Notes: generated by a model from the letters alone, not told the origin. A stretch of 35,211 bases of DNA from Clostridiales bacterium (GCA_019417465.1 DXVF01000016.1:1-35211); one strand, 5' to 3'. Shown: positions 26,424 through 34,386, counted from the stretch's first letter. Made by a program: numbers and translations.

Positions 26424-28267
26424 TTACTTCTTTACTTTTAATACTCTAAGCGAATTTAATATTGCCAAAATAGAAACTCCAACATCTGCAAATACAGCTT
26501 CCCACATTGTAGATAGTCCGAGTAGCAGTTAATATTAGAACTAAAACTTTAACTACAATTGCAAATACTATATTTTCTTTAACAATTCTCATTGTCTTTT
26601 TTGAAAGTTTAATAGCATTACATATTTTAGATGGTTCGTCTGTCATTATAACTACATCAGCTGCTTCAATTGCACTATCTGATCCTAAATTTCCCATTGC
26701 AATTCCAATATCGGAAAGTGCTAAAACTGGGCTATCGTTTATTCCATCTCCAACAAAAACAAGTTTACCTTTTTCAGTTTTTTCTTTCATTAAACTTTCA
26801 AGTTTTTCTACTTTTCCATCTGGTAATAATTCTGCATAAACTTCATCAATTTCTAGTTCATTTGCTATATCCTTGCTACTAGATGTTTTATCTCCTGTTA
26901 GCATAACAATTTTTTTGATTTTGTTTTTCTTCAAATTTTTAATTGTTTCTTTTGCATCTTTTTTTATCTTGTCAGATATCACTATATACCCTGCAAATTT
27001 ATTATTAATCGAAACATATACAATTGTTCCAATATCACCACAAATTGTATAGTCTATATTTTTTTCTTTCATTAATTTACTATTTCCAATTAAAATCTCT
27101 TTGTCTTCTACTCTTGCCATTACACCTAAGCCTGATAGTTCTTTAACTTCTGATACTAGCTTTTCATCAATTTCCTTATTATATGCATTTTTTAAAGATA
27201 TAGAAATTGGATGATTTGAATACATTTCAGCATGTGCTGCAATTTTTATAAGTTCTTCTTCAGAAATTCCGAAAGCTTCTATTTTTTGTACTTCAAAAAT
27301 GCCTTCTGTTAAAGTTCCTGTTTTATCAAATACAACTATTTCTGATTTAGATAAAGCTTCTAAATAATTGCTACCCTTTACAAGTATTCCCATTTTAGAA
27401 CATCCACCAATTCCTCCAAAAAATCCTAATGGTATTGATATTACTAATGCACAAGGACATGAGACAACTAAAAAAGTTAAAGCTCTATAAATCCAATCAA
27501 TTAAACTTGTATCTTTAAAAATAAGTGGTGGAACTATTGCAAGTATTAGTGCAATTATCACTACAATCGGTGTATAATATCTTGCAAATTTAGTTATAAA
27601 ATTTTCAGATTTAGACTTCTTACTACTTGCATTTTCTACCAAATCTAATATTTTACTAACTGTAGAGTCTCCAAATTCTTTTGTTACTTTTATAGTTAGT
27701 ACACCATCTTTATTAATACATCCACTTAATACTTCGCAAAATGTACTTACTTTTTTTGGAACAAATTCTCCAGTTAATGCTTTTGTATCTAAGTTTGATG
27801 TTCCTTCTAAAACAATTCCATCTAAAGGTACTTTTTCTCCTGGCTTTACTACAATTATTTCTCCCAATTTTACATCATTTGGATCTACTTTTTCTATTTT
27901 ATTGTCACGTTTTCTATTTGCATAATCAGGTCTTATATCCATTAAACTACTAATAGACTTTCTTGATTTATCAACAGCATAACTTTGAAATAATTCTCCA
28001 ACCTGATAAAATAGCATAACTGCTACAGCTTCTGGAAACTCTCCTATAACAAAAGCACCTATAGTAGCAATAGTCATAAGAAAATTTTCATCAAATATTT
28101 TCCCTCTAAAGATATTTCTTATTGCTTTTAAAACAATATCTAGTCCGAACTATAATATAGCTTAATATATAAATACCTTTGTTAATAAATTCATTTTGGA
28201 AAGGTATCAGTAAAGAAATAATAAATAGTACAAAAGCTATTAATATCTTTGCCAATCTTTTTTTCAT
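26424..28267 (-). CDS. cadA: Zinc/cadmium P1B-type ATPase with two CGG +1 sites
   Basis: This pump exports Zn, Cd or Pb ions across the membrane. The start is ATG at 28267 with AGGAAG upstream, 18 bases after the HMA gene. The protein has SCPCAL (metal-binding helix), DKTGTLTEG (phosphorylated Asp), SNHPI (HP motif) and GDGINDSPVL. In zero frame the N-terminal 40 residues and the C-terminal 31 residues are cut off. Skipping C at 28147 gives IVGLDIVLKAIRNI and skipping C at 26520 gives GLSTMWEAVFADVGVS with TAA at 26424. The corrected protein is 613 residues (614 codons exactly) with no attached HMA domain; that domain is encoded next door. Confidence 0.95.
26518..26520 (-). other. In-frame CGG, +1 shift site 2 in cadA
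   Basis: Context ACT CGG ACT. Skipping the C reads GGA CTA TCT ACA and restores the conserved last helix of the pump. Confidence 0.88.
28145..28147 (-). other. In-frame CGG, +1 shift site 1 in cadA
   Basis: Context GTT CGG ACT. Skipping the C reads GGA CTA GAT ATT and joins the first membrane helix to the core of the pump. Confidence 0.88.
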
Positions 28268-28285
28268 TAAAATCACTTCCTGTTC

Positions 28286-28507
28286 TTATATTGCTTCTAT
28301 AGTTACATCTGGCTCTTCTCTTTTTACTGTTTTCTTTATCTGTTTCATAATTTCATCTAACTTTTCTTCATTACATTCAATAGTCATTCTTCCTGTTATA
28401 AAGCTTATGGATGCACTTTCTATGCCTTTTATCTTTCGAATCTGACTCTCCATTTTTGCTGCACAATTTGCACAATCTAATCCTTTTAATTTATATATTT
28501 TTTTCAT
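28286..28507 (-). CDS. HMA-domain metallochaperone
   Basis: The start is ATG at 28507; the longer ORF start has no site and the HMA fold begins here. The 73-residue protein has the heavy-metal motif GLDCANCA at residues 8-15 (two metal-binding cysteines) and beta-alpha-beta-beta-alpha-beta spacing. It is the second gene of the cad operon and is split off from the ATPase as a stand-alone carrier that would pass ions to it. AAAGGAATG precedes the start. Confidence 0.92.
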   Translation of the reverse strand: MKKIYKLKGLDCANCAAKMESQIRKIKGIESASISFITGRMTIECNEEKLDEIMKQIKKTVKREEPDVTIEAI

Positions 28508-28610
28508 AATAAAATTCATTCCTTTCTCGTCTCGCTTTGCTCTCAAAACACACATAGCCATAAAAAATTAAATTGACTTATCATTTTCTAAGTTCTTCAT
28601 CTGGTAATTT

Positions 28611-28970
28611 TTACTTATGCTCTATATGTTCTATTCCAAGTTCAAATAAACCTTTTATATGATCATCATCTAACATATAATATACTTCTTTTCCTTCTTT
28701 TCTACATTTAACTATACTCATTCTCCTTAGAGTTCCTAATTGATGAGATATAGAAGATTTACTCATTCCTAAAACATTTGCTATATCACATACACACATC
28801 TCATTTTGATCAAGTGCAAATAGTATTTTTGCCCTTGTTGTATCTCCTAATATCTTAAAAAATTCTGCCAATTTGTTAAATAAATCGCTATCTGGCATTT
28901 TATTTAAAGTATCATTTACTACATCTTGATGTATGATATTACAATCACATATAAATTCATTTTTTGACAT
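28611..28970 (-). CDS. ArsR/SmtB-family metal-responsive repressor (CadC-like)
   Basis: The 119-residue winged-helix protein has the metal site ICDC near the N-terminus and MCVCDIANVL (Cys-Val-Cys-Asp), the pattern of CadC-like sensors for Cd, Pb or Zn. The helix-turn-helix is SKSSISHQLGTL, followed by the wing EGKEVYYML. It is the first gene of the operon and presumably autorepresses it through the two palindromes at 29019-29067. GAGAGAAAATAT precedes the ATG. Confidence 0.94.
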   Translation of the reverse strand: MSKNEFICDCNIIHQDVVNDTLNKMPDSDLFNKLAEFFKILGDTTRAKILFALDQNEMCVCDIANVLGMSKSSISHQLGTLRRMSIVKCRKEGKEVYYMLDDDHIKGLFELGIEHIEHK

Positions 28971-29018
28971 ATATTTTCTCTCCTTTCTTTTGTATAATGT
29001 ATTATATGCATCTTTTAA

Positions 29019-29034
29019 TTGAATGTGTATTCAA
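29019..29034. promoter_or_regulatory. Operator 1 of the metal operon
   Basis: TTGAATGTGTATTCAA, a 16-base near-palindrome at the expected transcription start of the arsR-like gene; it matches operator 2 at 29052-29067. Confidence 0.75.
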
Positions 29035-29044
29035 CCTTAATTTT

Positions 29045-29074
29045 ATTATAGTTGAATATACATTCAATTGTCAA
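29045..29074 (-). promoter_or_regulatory. Promoter of the metal-efflux operon
   Basis: TTGACA (29069-29074) and TATAAT (29045-29050) are 18 bases apart in the minus direction. Operator 2 fills the spacer. Confidence 0.8.
29052..29067. promoter_or_regulatory. Operator 2 of the metal operon
   Basis: TTGAATATACATTCAA lies between the -35 and -10 boxes, 33 bases from operator 1 (about three helical turns). A bound repressor would block RNA polymerase. Confidence 0.8.
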
Positions 29075-29085
29075 TAGTTTCTATA

Positions 29086-29152
29086 GAACAATAGCGGGCT
29101 TTTTGAACATTTTTTCTGTTTAGAACATTTTAAAGCCCGCGTTTAATTGTTC
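29086..29152. repeat. Structured inverted repeat
   Basis: Outer GAACAAT/ATTGTTC and inner GCGGGCTTT/AAAGCCCGC arms surround an AT loop. The GC-rich inner arm is unusual here. It could be a terminator for plus-strand transcripts or the remains of a small element. Confidence 0.5.
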
Positions 29153-29187
29153 GTGTGCCAATTTTTGATAAAAGATTGTGTACAATT

Positions 29188-29258
29188 ATTTTTATATAAT
29201 AGGAAAGGCATATTAGTTAAATTTTACTCTATAATAGAACTTTCCTATTATATAAAAA
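29188..29258. terminator. Long hairpin downstream of rpmE
   Basis: A 19-bp perfect stem (29188-29206 with 29240-29258) encloses 33 bases. Its right arm ends in the A/T run shared with the smaller terminator at 29253-29279. Confidence 0.7.
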
Positions 29259-29279
29259 AAGAATAGCTATTGCTACTCT
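29253..29279 (-). terminator. Rho-independent terminator of rpmE
   Basis: AGAGTAGC pairs with GCTATTCT (one wobble) and is followed by seven T in the direction of rpmE. Confidence 0.85.
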
Positions 29280-29295
29280 TTCATTTATCATATAT

Positions 29296-29496
29296 TTATG
29301 CAATTCCATATTTCTTTTTAAATCTATCTGCTCTACCACCTGTTGTTTCTCTTTTTAAGTTACCTGTCCAGAATGGATGACATTTTGAACAAACATCAAC
29401 TTTCATATCACCTTTTGTAGAATTTGTTGTAATAACATTACCACATGCACATGTAATTGTTGATTCTGTATAGTTTGGATGTATTCCTTCTTTCAT
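29296..29496 (-). CDS. rpmE: Ribosomal protein L31 (zinc-binding form)
   Basis: The start is ATG at 29496 because GAGGTGAAACAA sits upstream; the longer ORF to 29568 is not coding. The 66-residue protein has HPNY near the start, the first Cys pair in TCACGN, and the second pair in CSKCHPFWTG, giving the four-cysteine zinc site of C+ L31 proteins. The end KKYGIA is typical. It is a structural part of the large ribosomal subunit. Two terminators follow it. Confidence 0.95.
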   Translation of the reverse strand: MKEGIHPNYTESTITCACGNVITTNSTKGDMKVDVCSKCHPFWTGNLKRETTGGRADRFKKKYGIA

Positions 29497-29588
29497 TTGT
29501 TTCACCTCTCCCTTATTAAAATAAAAACTACCGTTTATTATATTAACACAAATTTTTATACATTTCAATAGTTATATTAAAATTATTT

Positions 29589-29738
29589 TTATTTATTGTT
29601 TTGTTCATATATATATTTTGCTGAAGATTCAAGTTCTTGTTTTAATGATGCTTTTGAAACTAGTTTATTTATTATATTAAATAAACAAGCTACAATTAAT
29701 ACAAACAATAATACTTTTTTCCATACTTTTGCTATCAT
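29589..29738 (-). CDS. Small single-pass membrane protein
   Basis: The 49-residue ORF starts at ATG 29738, with AAGGAGATAGAAG upstream. It has a positively charged start (MIAKVWKK), one hydrophobic helix (residues 9-24, VLLFVLIVACLF) and a charged C-terminal tail with QELESS. No family recognised. It lies upstream of rpmE on the same strand and is plausibly a real small membrane protein, since site, start and length all agree. Confidence 0.65.
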   Translation of the reverse strand: MIAKVWKKVLLFVLIVACLFNIINKLVSKASLKQELESSAKYIYEQNNK

Positions 29739-29953
29739 AATACTTCTATCTCCTTATTACAATATAATTTTATTATACTATGAATCTGAAATTTGTCAAC
29801 TTTTATGCAAATTAAATTTAAAATTTATTTCTTATGAATAACTCTTAAATTATACAATTTATAGTGCAAAATTTATCTATATATACTTGAAAAAAATATA
29901 TATTTATGTTAATATAACTACACTATAAATTTTTGAAAGGAGTGTTTAACAAT

Positions 29954-30322
29954 ATGTTAAAGACTAAAAAATTTTACCGGAAGAAGGCTTTGCAGTTAGA
30001 ACTACTCTCAAGAGGTCTTCCAGGCTGGGATGAAAATCTTGCAATTGGCTGTGGAAAAAAATGCAGTCTATCTGAGCTCGAATCTTGGCTTGCAAAAAAA
30101 ATTTCTACTTCTGGAAACTTGGCAATTGTGAATGAGAAAGATGCAAAAATGACTTGTGTTTTATTTGCTGAATATCCTGATTCTGCAGGATATAACATCT
30201 TCGGTTGTTCATGTTTTATTGGTCGCAATGCCCCATCTAAAATAACATATTGTGGGCTTAGCGGAGATGTGAATAATTTCCGTTTCACCGACACGAACTC
30301 TGTTAAAGTGTTCGTTCGCTAA
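29954..30322 (+). CDS. Unknown protein, acquired-looking
   Basis: The ATG at 29954 has GAAAGGAGTG upstream. The 122-residue product starts basic (MLKTKKFYRKK) and has two Cys-containing stretches, LAIGCGKKCSLSEL and FGCSCFIG, and ends NSVKVFVR. No family recognised. GC content is clearly higher than in the neighbouring genes. Codon CGG at 29978-29980 must be read as arginine for the frame to hold, as in the other acquired-looking genes. It converges on spoIIIAH and shares a bidirectional terminator with it. Confidence 0.65.
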   Translation: MLKTKKFYRKKALQLELLSRGLPGWDENLAIGCGKKCSLSELESWLAKKISTSGNLAIVNEKDAKMTCVLFAEYPDSAGYNIFGCSCFIGRNAPSKITYCGLSGDVNNFRFTDTNSVKVFVR

Positions 30323-30365
30323 AAATAAAAGAAATGTTGATTTGTTTCAGCATTTCTTTTATTTT
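30322..30365. terminator. Bidirectional terminator
   Basis: A 15-bp perfect stem (AAAATAAAAGAAATG with its complement) between convergent genes; A and T tracts on both sides serve either direction. Confidence 0.85.
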
Positions 30366-30395
30366 TACTTTTATTATTTAACTATATAAATTTTC

Positions 30396-31058
30396 TTACT
30401 TACTACTAATATGTATATTCTCTATTTCAGCTTTCATTTCTCTTGCAACAATATTTTGAATTTGAGCTGCTCCTTCACCTGTTATTTCCTCTGCATCTGC
30501 CTTTATAATTACACTAATACTTGTATCGTTTACAAAAATAACAACATCTTTAAATCCTTTTGTTTTTATCAAATTTTCACAAATCATAATAGAGTTTTTT
30601 AAATCATTTATCTTTTTAATTTCTGTTTGTGATATTGCTTTTTGATCTGCTGAAATAGAAGTATTATCTAATATTTTTTGATAACTCTCTATCATTTGTG
30701 AATACATTGTATCTCTTGTTAGTCTAGAATTTGTAAAATATTCATCAGTTTCTTTTGTAACAGTTCCAGATGTAGCAACTGTATTATTCTCACTTGAATT
30801 CACACTACTTTTTTCATCTGTTACAGTATTTGTAGTAGTATTGTCACTCACCATATTAGAAGAACTTTCCCTATCATCTACAACATTACTACTAACCAAT
30901 TTTGCATCACCTATTCCAGCAACTTCTTCTGAATCTACTAAACTACTTGTTGCAACTAAGTCTTCACCGTCACCAGTAGTATAATTTAAATATCCTGCTG
31001 TTATTAGCATAAGTGCTATAACAAAAATAATAATCTGATTTTTTTTAATAATCTTCAA
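30396..31058 (-). CDS. spoIIIAH: Stage III sporulation protein AH
   Basis: SpoIIIAH sits in the mother-cell membrane and, with SpoIIQ and SpoIIIAG, forms the channel linking mother cell and forespore. A TTG start at 31058 (AGGAG eight bases upstream) is preferred over the GTG at 31067, which overlaps the site. The 220-residue product has one N-terminal membrane helix (residues 8-25), a long Ser/Thr/Asn-rich linker, and the YscJ/FliF-like domain with TDEYFTNSRLTRD and FKDVVIFVNDTSISVII. It is the last gene of the operon. Confidence 0.93.
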   Translation of the reverse strand: MKIIKKNQIIIFVIALMLITAGYLNYTTGDGEDLVATSSLVDSEEVAGIGDAKLVSSNVVDDRESSSNMVSDNTTTNTVTDEKSSVNSSENNTVATSGTVTKETDEYFTNSRLTRDTMYSQMIESYQKILDNTSISADQKAISQTEIKKINDLKNSIMICENLIKTKGFKDVVIFVNDTSISVIIKADAEEITGEGAAQIQNIVAREMKAEIENIHISSK

Positions 31059-31085
31059 ATCAATCACTCCTCTTTTCTTGAAAAC

Positions 31086-31712
31086 TTATTTTTTCATTTC
31101 AAATACTTGTATTTTATGGCTTCCAATTCCTGTTACTGCTTCTACTGCCGAGATTATATTAGATTTAATTTCTGCATTTGATGCTCCCTCTGCTGTGATT
31201 ATTGCTCCTTCAATCTTTGGACTTATTATACTTTGTGTGATAGGTGTTTTTTCTCCATTGTCTTCTTGATAAATAATATCTTTTTTAGTACTATTTTCAT
31301 TTATTTTCCTAGTTCCTCCTTCCTTATCAGTCTCTTCTGTTATACTTTCAGTTAAGTCTTCATTATATAATGGTACTATTTGACTTGTTCTTGAATATGT
31401 AATTAAAACATCTACATTACCCACTCCTTCTATTTTAGATAATATATTTTTTAATCTTTCTTCTGTATCATCATCTGCTACTTTACTATTTACATCTACT
31501 ATTTGATTAGTATCTGCTAATTGTTTTCCCAAAGTATTTGTATTTTTATTAGATTCTGTTTTGTTATCTTTTTTCCAAATTGTATTAATAGCTATAATTG
31601 TTATAATAAGAATAATTACAAATGCTACTAAGTTTTCAATTGTTTTTTTATTATCTTTATCTCCTTTTCTTATGGCTAAAGCCTTAACTTTTTCTATTTT
31701 CTCTTTTATCAT
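31086..31712 (-). CDS. spoIIIAG: Stage III sporulation protein AG
   Basis: SpoIIIAG is a ring-forming protein of the mother-cell/forespore channel. The 208-residue product has a short basic cytoplasmic start, one membrane helix at about residues 29-46, and a periplasmic-side domain with LSKIEGVGNVDVLITYSRT and EGAIITAEGASNAEIKSNI, the RBM ring-building motif of the family. GGAGGG precedes the ATG. Its stop is 27 bases from the spoIIIAH start. Confidence 0.93.
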   Translation of the reverse strand: MIKEKIEKVKALAIRKGDKDNKKTIENLVAFVIILIITIIAINTIWKKDNKTESNKNTNTLGKQLADTNQIVDVNSKVADDDTEERLKNILSKIEGVGNVDVLITYSRTSQIVPLYNEDLTESITEETDKEGGTRKINENSTKKDIIYQEDNGEKTPITQSIISPKIEGAIITAEGASNAEIKSNIISAVEAVTGIGSHKIQVFEMKK

Positions 31713-31730
31713 AAGTAAATCCCTCCATTT

Positions 31731-32351
31731 CTAATGAATGAATATATTTTTTGTTTTTATATCATATGTATTGCTTAGATATTCTTTTAAGTTATTGGCG
31801 TCTTTATTTGAAATTTGATATTCTTTTTCTTGTTTTGTAGTTTTATTTGATAACTCTATACTAACTTTTTCTATACTATCCACTATACCAATTACATTAC
31901 TCTTACTTGATTTTTCCTGATCATCTTCATTTACTATTTCTTTAAGAATAGTAATATCTATACTCTCGATTATATATTCTCCATCATCTGAAATCTTTAA
32001 ATTTACATCTTGTACTTCAAATCCTTTTGATTTAATTTTACTTTTTATATCAACTTTCAAATTTGTTTCGTACATCTGTTTTATATTTAAATTATTACTT
32101 TCTTCTAAATTAATCGCTGACACTTCATTAGTATCACTATATTTATCAAAATCTATAATAGATGCCATATTTATTGAACTTCCTTTAAATTTATTAATTA
32201 CTGGTGCTACTATAGTAAATAGTATAAACACACCAATAACTATTTTTATGTACTTTTTACTACTTCCTTCTGGAAGTATCATTTCTATTATACTTGCAAT
32301 AATAACCGAAATGATGACACCTTGTGCCCAAGTGCTAATCCAAGAAATCAT
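31731..32351 (-). CDS. spoIIIAF: Stage III sporulation protein AF
   Basis: The start is ATG at 32351, with AAGGAGG upstream; an upstream in-frame start lies inside spoIIIAE and is rejected. The 206-residue protein has two N-terminal membrane helices (MISWISTWAQGVIISVIIASIIEM, then YIKIVIGVFILFTIVAPVI) and a soluble C-terminal domain. It belongs to the SpoIIIA complex needed for forespore gene activation. The gap to spoIIIAE is 10 bases. Confidence 0.9.
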   Translation of the reverse strand: MISWISTWAQGVIISVIIASIIEMILPEGSSKKYIKIVIGVFILFTIVAPVINKFKGSSINMASIIDFDKYSDTNEVSAINLEESNNLNIKQMYETNLKVDIKSKIKSKGFEVQDVNLKISDDGEYIIESIDITILKEIVNEDDQEKSSKSNVIGIVDSIEKVSIELSNKTTKQEKEYQISNKDANNLKEYLSNTYDIKTKNIFIH

Positions 32352-32361
32352 TAATTCCTCC

Positions 32362-33510
32362 TTACCTATACATAAGACCACTATTAGATATTTTTACTAC
32401 AAGTGTTACTCCAATAATAAGCATAACAGAAACACTACATAATATACCAAGTAATAACTTAAATGTATCTCCCATCTGATCTAATAGTTTAATAATTTTT
32501 CCATCTGCAATAGGCTGACATAATGCTGCCCCTAAATAGTACATTGTCATTAATATTACAAGTTTTATTATTGGTTTTACACAAATAGCAATAATTACAA
32601 TAGCACCTACAACTCCTAGTGCATTTTTTAAAATTAAGCTACATCCTATTACTGTATCTACAGCATCTCCTAATATTTTTCCTACTACTGGTATAAAACT
32701 AGAAACTGCTGCTTTTGTAGTTTTTGCAGTTATTCCATCTACACTACTACTTAGTGTACCTTCTAGAGAAACTATTCCTACAAATAAAGTTAAAACAACT
32801 CCAAGCACCCATACTACACTTGACTTAAAAAATTTAGACAACTTGTCTATTTGCAATCTATCAGAAATTTTAGATACAATTCCTAAGGCAGTTGATACTA
32901 AAACAATTGGTATTATTACATCTTTTATAAAATTACCTATTAGTGTAATTATAAATAATAAAATAGGTTGCATAATACTAGCAGAAGCTATACTACCTGT
33001 TGTTACCATAAGTGTAATTAAAAGAGGTATTAATATATTCATAAACCCTACTAAATTTTGAATAGACTCTTTTACCATTTGTAATACTTCAGAAAAGCTT
33101 GTCATTATTAAAGTAACTATTAATATGTATTGTACATAATATGTAATTTGTGAAATACTTTTATTTTCTAGTCCATCACTTATGCTTTTTATAACACTAT
33201 GAACTATTATAATAACTATAATAGAACCTATACCCGCAATGGAATTTACAATTTCTTTTCCAAATAGTTTCCAAATGTTTCTTATTATCTTTTCATTTTC
33301 TACTTGTCCTGTTATTGCAGAATTTAATATTTCACCAACCTCCATATCACTAAATACATCTTTAGTATAATCATTTGCTTCTTTTATAAAAGATGAAATA
33401 TTTAAAGTATCTTTTTGTGATTCTATAATTTCCATGTTATTAGTAGCATTGCTTGTATAAAAACAATTAATAAAAAATATGATGAGACTACAAATAACTA
33501 TTTTTTTCAT
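32362..33510 (-). CDS. spoIIIAE: Stage III sporulation protein AE
   Basis: The start is ATG at 33510 (GGAGGT upstream). The 382-residue protein begins with a signal-peptide-like segment (residues 3-20), followed by a short soluble stretch and about eight membrane helices, as in family members of about 400 residues. It is the large polytopic part of the SpoIIIA channel. The 240-base spacer to spoIIIAD contains an inverted-repeat element. Confidence 0.93.
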   Translation of the reverse strand: MKKIVICSLIIFFINCFYTSNATNNMEIIESQKDTLNISSFIKEANDYTKDVFSDMEVGEILNSAITGQVENEKIIRNIWKLFGKEIVNSIAGIGSIIVIIIVHSVIKSISDGLENKSISQITYYVQYILIVTLIMTSFSEVLQMVKESIQNLVGFMNILIPLLITLMVTTGSIASASIMQPILLFIITLIGNFIKDVIIPIVLVSTALGIVSKISDRLQIDKLSKFFKSSVVWVLGVVLTLFVGIVSLEGTLSSSVDGITAKTTKAAVSSFIPVVGKILGDAVDTVIGCSLILKNALGVVGAIVIIAICVKPIIKLVILMTMYYLGAALCQPIADGKIIKLLDQMGDTFKLLLGILCSVSVMLIIGVTLVVKISNSGLMYR

Positions 33511-33548
33511 TTGTACCTCCACTAACTTTATAGTTATACTTCAAAGTA

Positions 33549-33708
33549 GGCCTTTAGAGGCTAATATATTATAATAAAAAATGAGTTTGAGCATGAGTCG
33601 TAATTCTTTCTTCTATTTATAGTGTGTCTCTACCATATGAATCTGGCAAAAAACCAAAGCGCCTTGGAGAACTTATTTTTTATTATAATATATTAGCCTC
33701 TAAAGGCC
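33549..33708. repeat. 160-bp inverted-repeat element inside the spoIIIA operon
   Basis: Arms at 33549-33587 and 33670-33708 are 39 bp each with one mismatch. The 82-base centre holds AGTGTGTCTCTACCAT (33621-33636); the element at 6654-6815 has the reverse complement of a close match, AGTGTGTACCAT, at 6697-6708. Matching arm length, loop size and shared core suggest one element family. It separates spoIIIAD from spoIIIAE. Confidence 0.8.
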
Positions 33709-33749
33709 GGACTATAGGCACTATCCATATTAACTAATCCCCATAAAAA

Positions 33750-34136
33750 TCAAGGTAAAATTCTTATAATAGTTTCTAGAAGACTAGCTATAATAGGAAT
33801 AGAAATTGCAATTATCATAACTTTACCTCCCATATCTATTTTAGTAGCAATAGCACTTTCTCCAGCATCTTTACAAATACTAACAGCAAATTCCGTTAAA
33901 AATGCAATTCCCGTAATCTTTATTAACAAAAAAATAAAATCTTTATTAATACTAGTTTTATTTGCTAAGTTAGATAATAAATTTATAACTCCAGACATTT
34001 TATCTAGCACCAAAACAAGTATTAAAGCTCCTGCAATTAAAGATACATATACTGCAAATTCTGGTCTATATTGCTTTATAATAACTATCACAACAAGTGA
34101 AATTAAACCAATACCTATAATTTTAATAATATCCAT
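33750..34136 (-). CDS. spoIIIAD: Stage III sporulation protein AD
   Basis: The start is ATG at 34136, with AAAGGTGATATAT upstream. The 128-residue protein has three to four membrane helices and the family pattern YVSLIAGALILVLVLD and ITGIAFLTEFAVSICKDAGESAIATKID. It is a small integral part of the SpoIIIA channel. It starts 17 bases after spoIIIAC, and ends at the inverted-repeat element. Confidence 0.93.
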   Translation of the reverse strand: MDIIKIIGIGLISLVVIVIIKQYRPEFAVYVSLIAGALILVLVLDKMSGVINLLSNLANKTSINKDFIFLLIKITGIAFLTEFAVSICKDAGESAIATKIDMGGKVMIIAISIPIIASLLETIIRILP

Positions 34137-34153
34137 ATATATCACCTTTTATT

Positions 34154-34348
34154 TTAAAGATTGAATATTGTTCTTACTGTACTAAATAATGTACTTATTT
34201 CTTTAATGACCATTGTCAGTACAATAACAAGCCCTGCAAGAGTTGTCATCATAGCCTGATCTTCTCTACCTGCTCTTACTAGAACTTGATGTAAAACTGC
34301 AACTAAAATACCTATTGCTGCTATTTTAAATAATAAATTAATATCCAT
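34154..34348 (-). CDS. spoIIIAC: Stage III sporulation protein AC
   Basis: A 64-residue, two-helix membrane protein with the family pattern IGILVAVLHQVLVRAGREDQAMMTTLAGLVIVL. It is the smallest channel component of the SpoIIIA complex. Only a weak site (AAGTTTAAG) is close to the ATG; a strong AGGAGG lies about 40 bases upstream, behind the palindrome at 34363-34386. Confidence 0.93.
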   Translation of the reverse strand: MDINLLFKIAAIGILVAVLHQVLVRAGREDQAMMTTLAGLVIVLTMVIKEISTLFSTVRTIFNL

Positions 34349-34362
34349 ACTTAAACTTAGCT

Positions 34363-34386
34363 TATGCTTGTAATATTACAAGCATA
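34363..34386. promoter_or_regulatory. 24-base perfect palindrome between AGGAGG and the spoIIIAC start
   Basis: The palindrome starts right behind AGGAGG and is followed by 15 bases before the spoIIIAC ATG. Folded, it would bring AGGAGG close to the real start. It also begins with ATG and forms a seven-codon ORF, but its spacing from AGGAGG is too short. Confidence 0.6.

Noticed and set aside
5785..28267. Widespread frameshifts taken as poor sequence quality or general gene decay
   Set aside because: All 13 are the identical in-frame event (one C before GGA/GGT), large genes such as metK, the acyl-CoA synthetase and the spoIIIA genes are intact, and corrected genes keep conserved motifs and stops. 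Random errors would give mixed indels in all frames.
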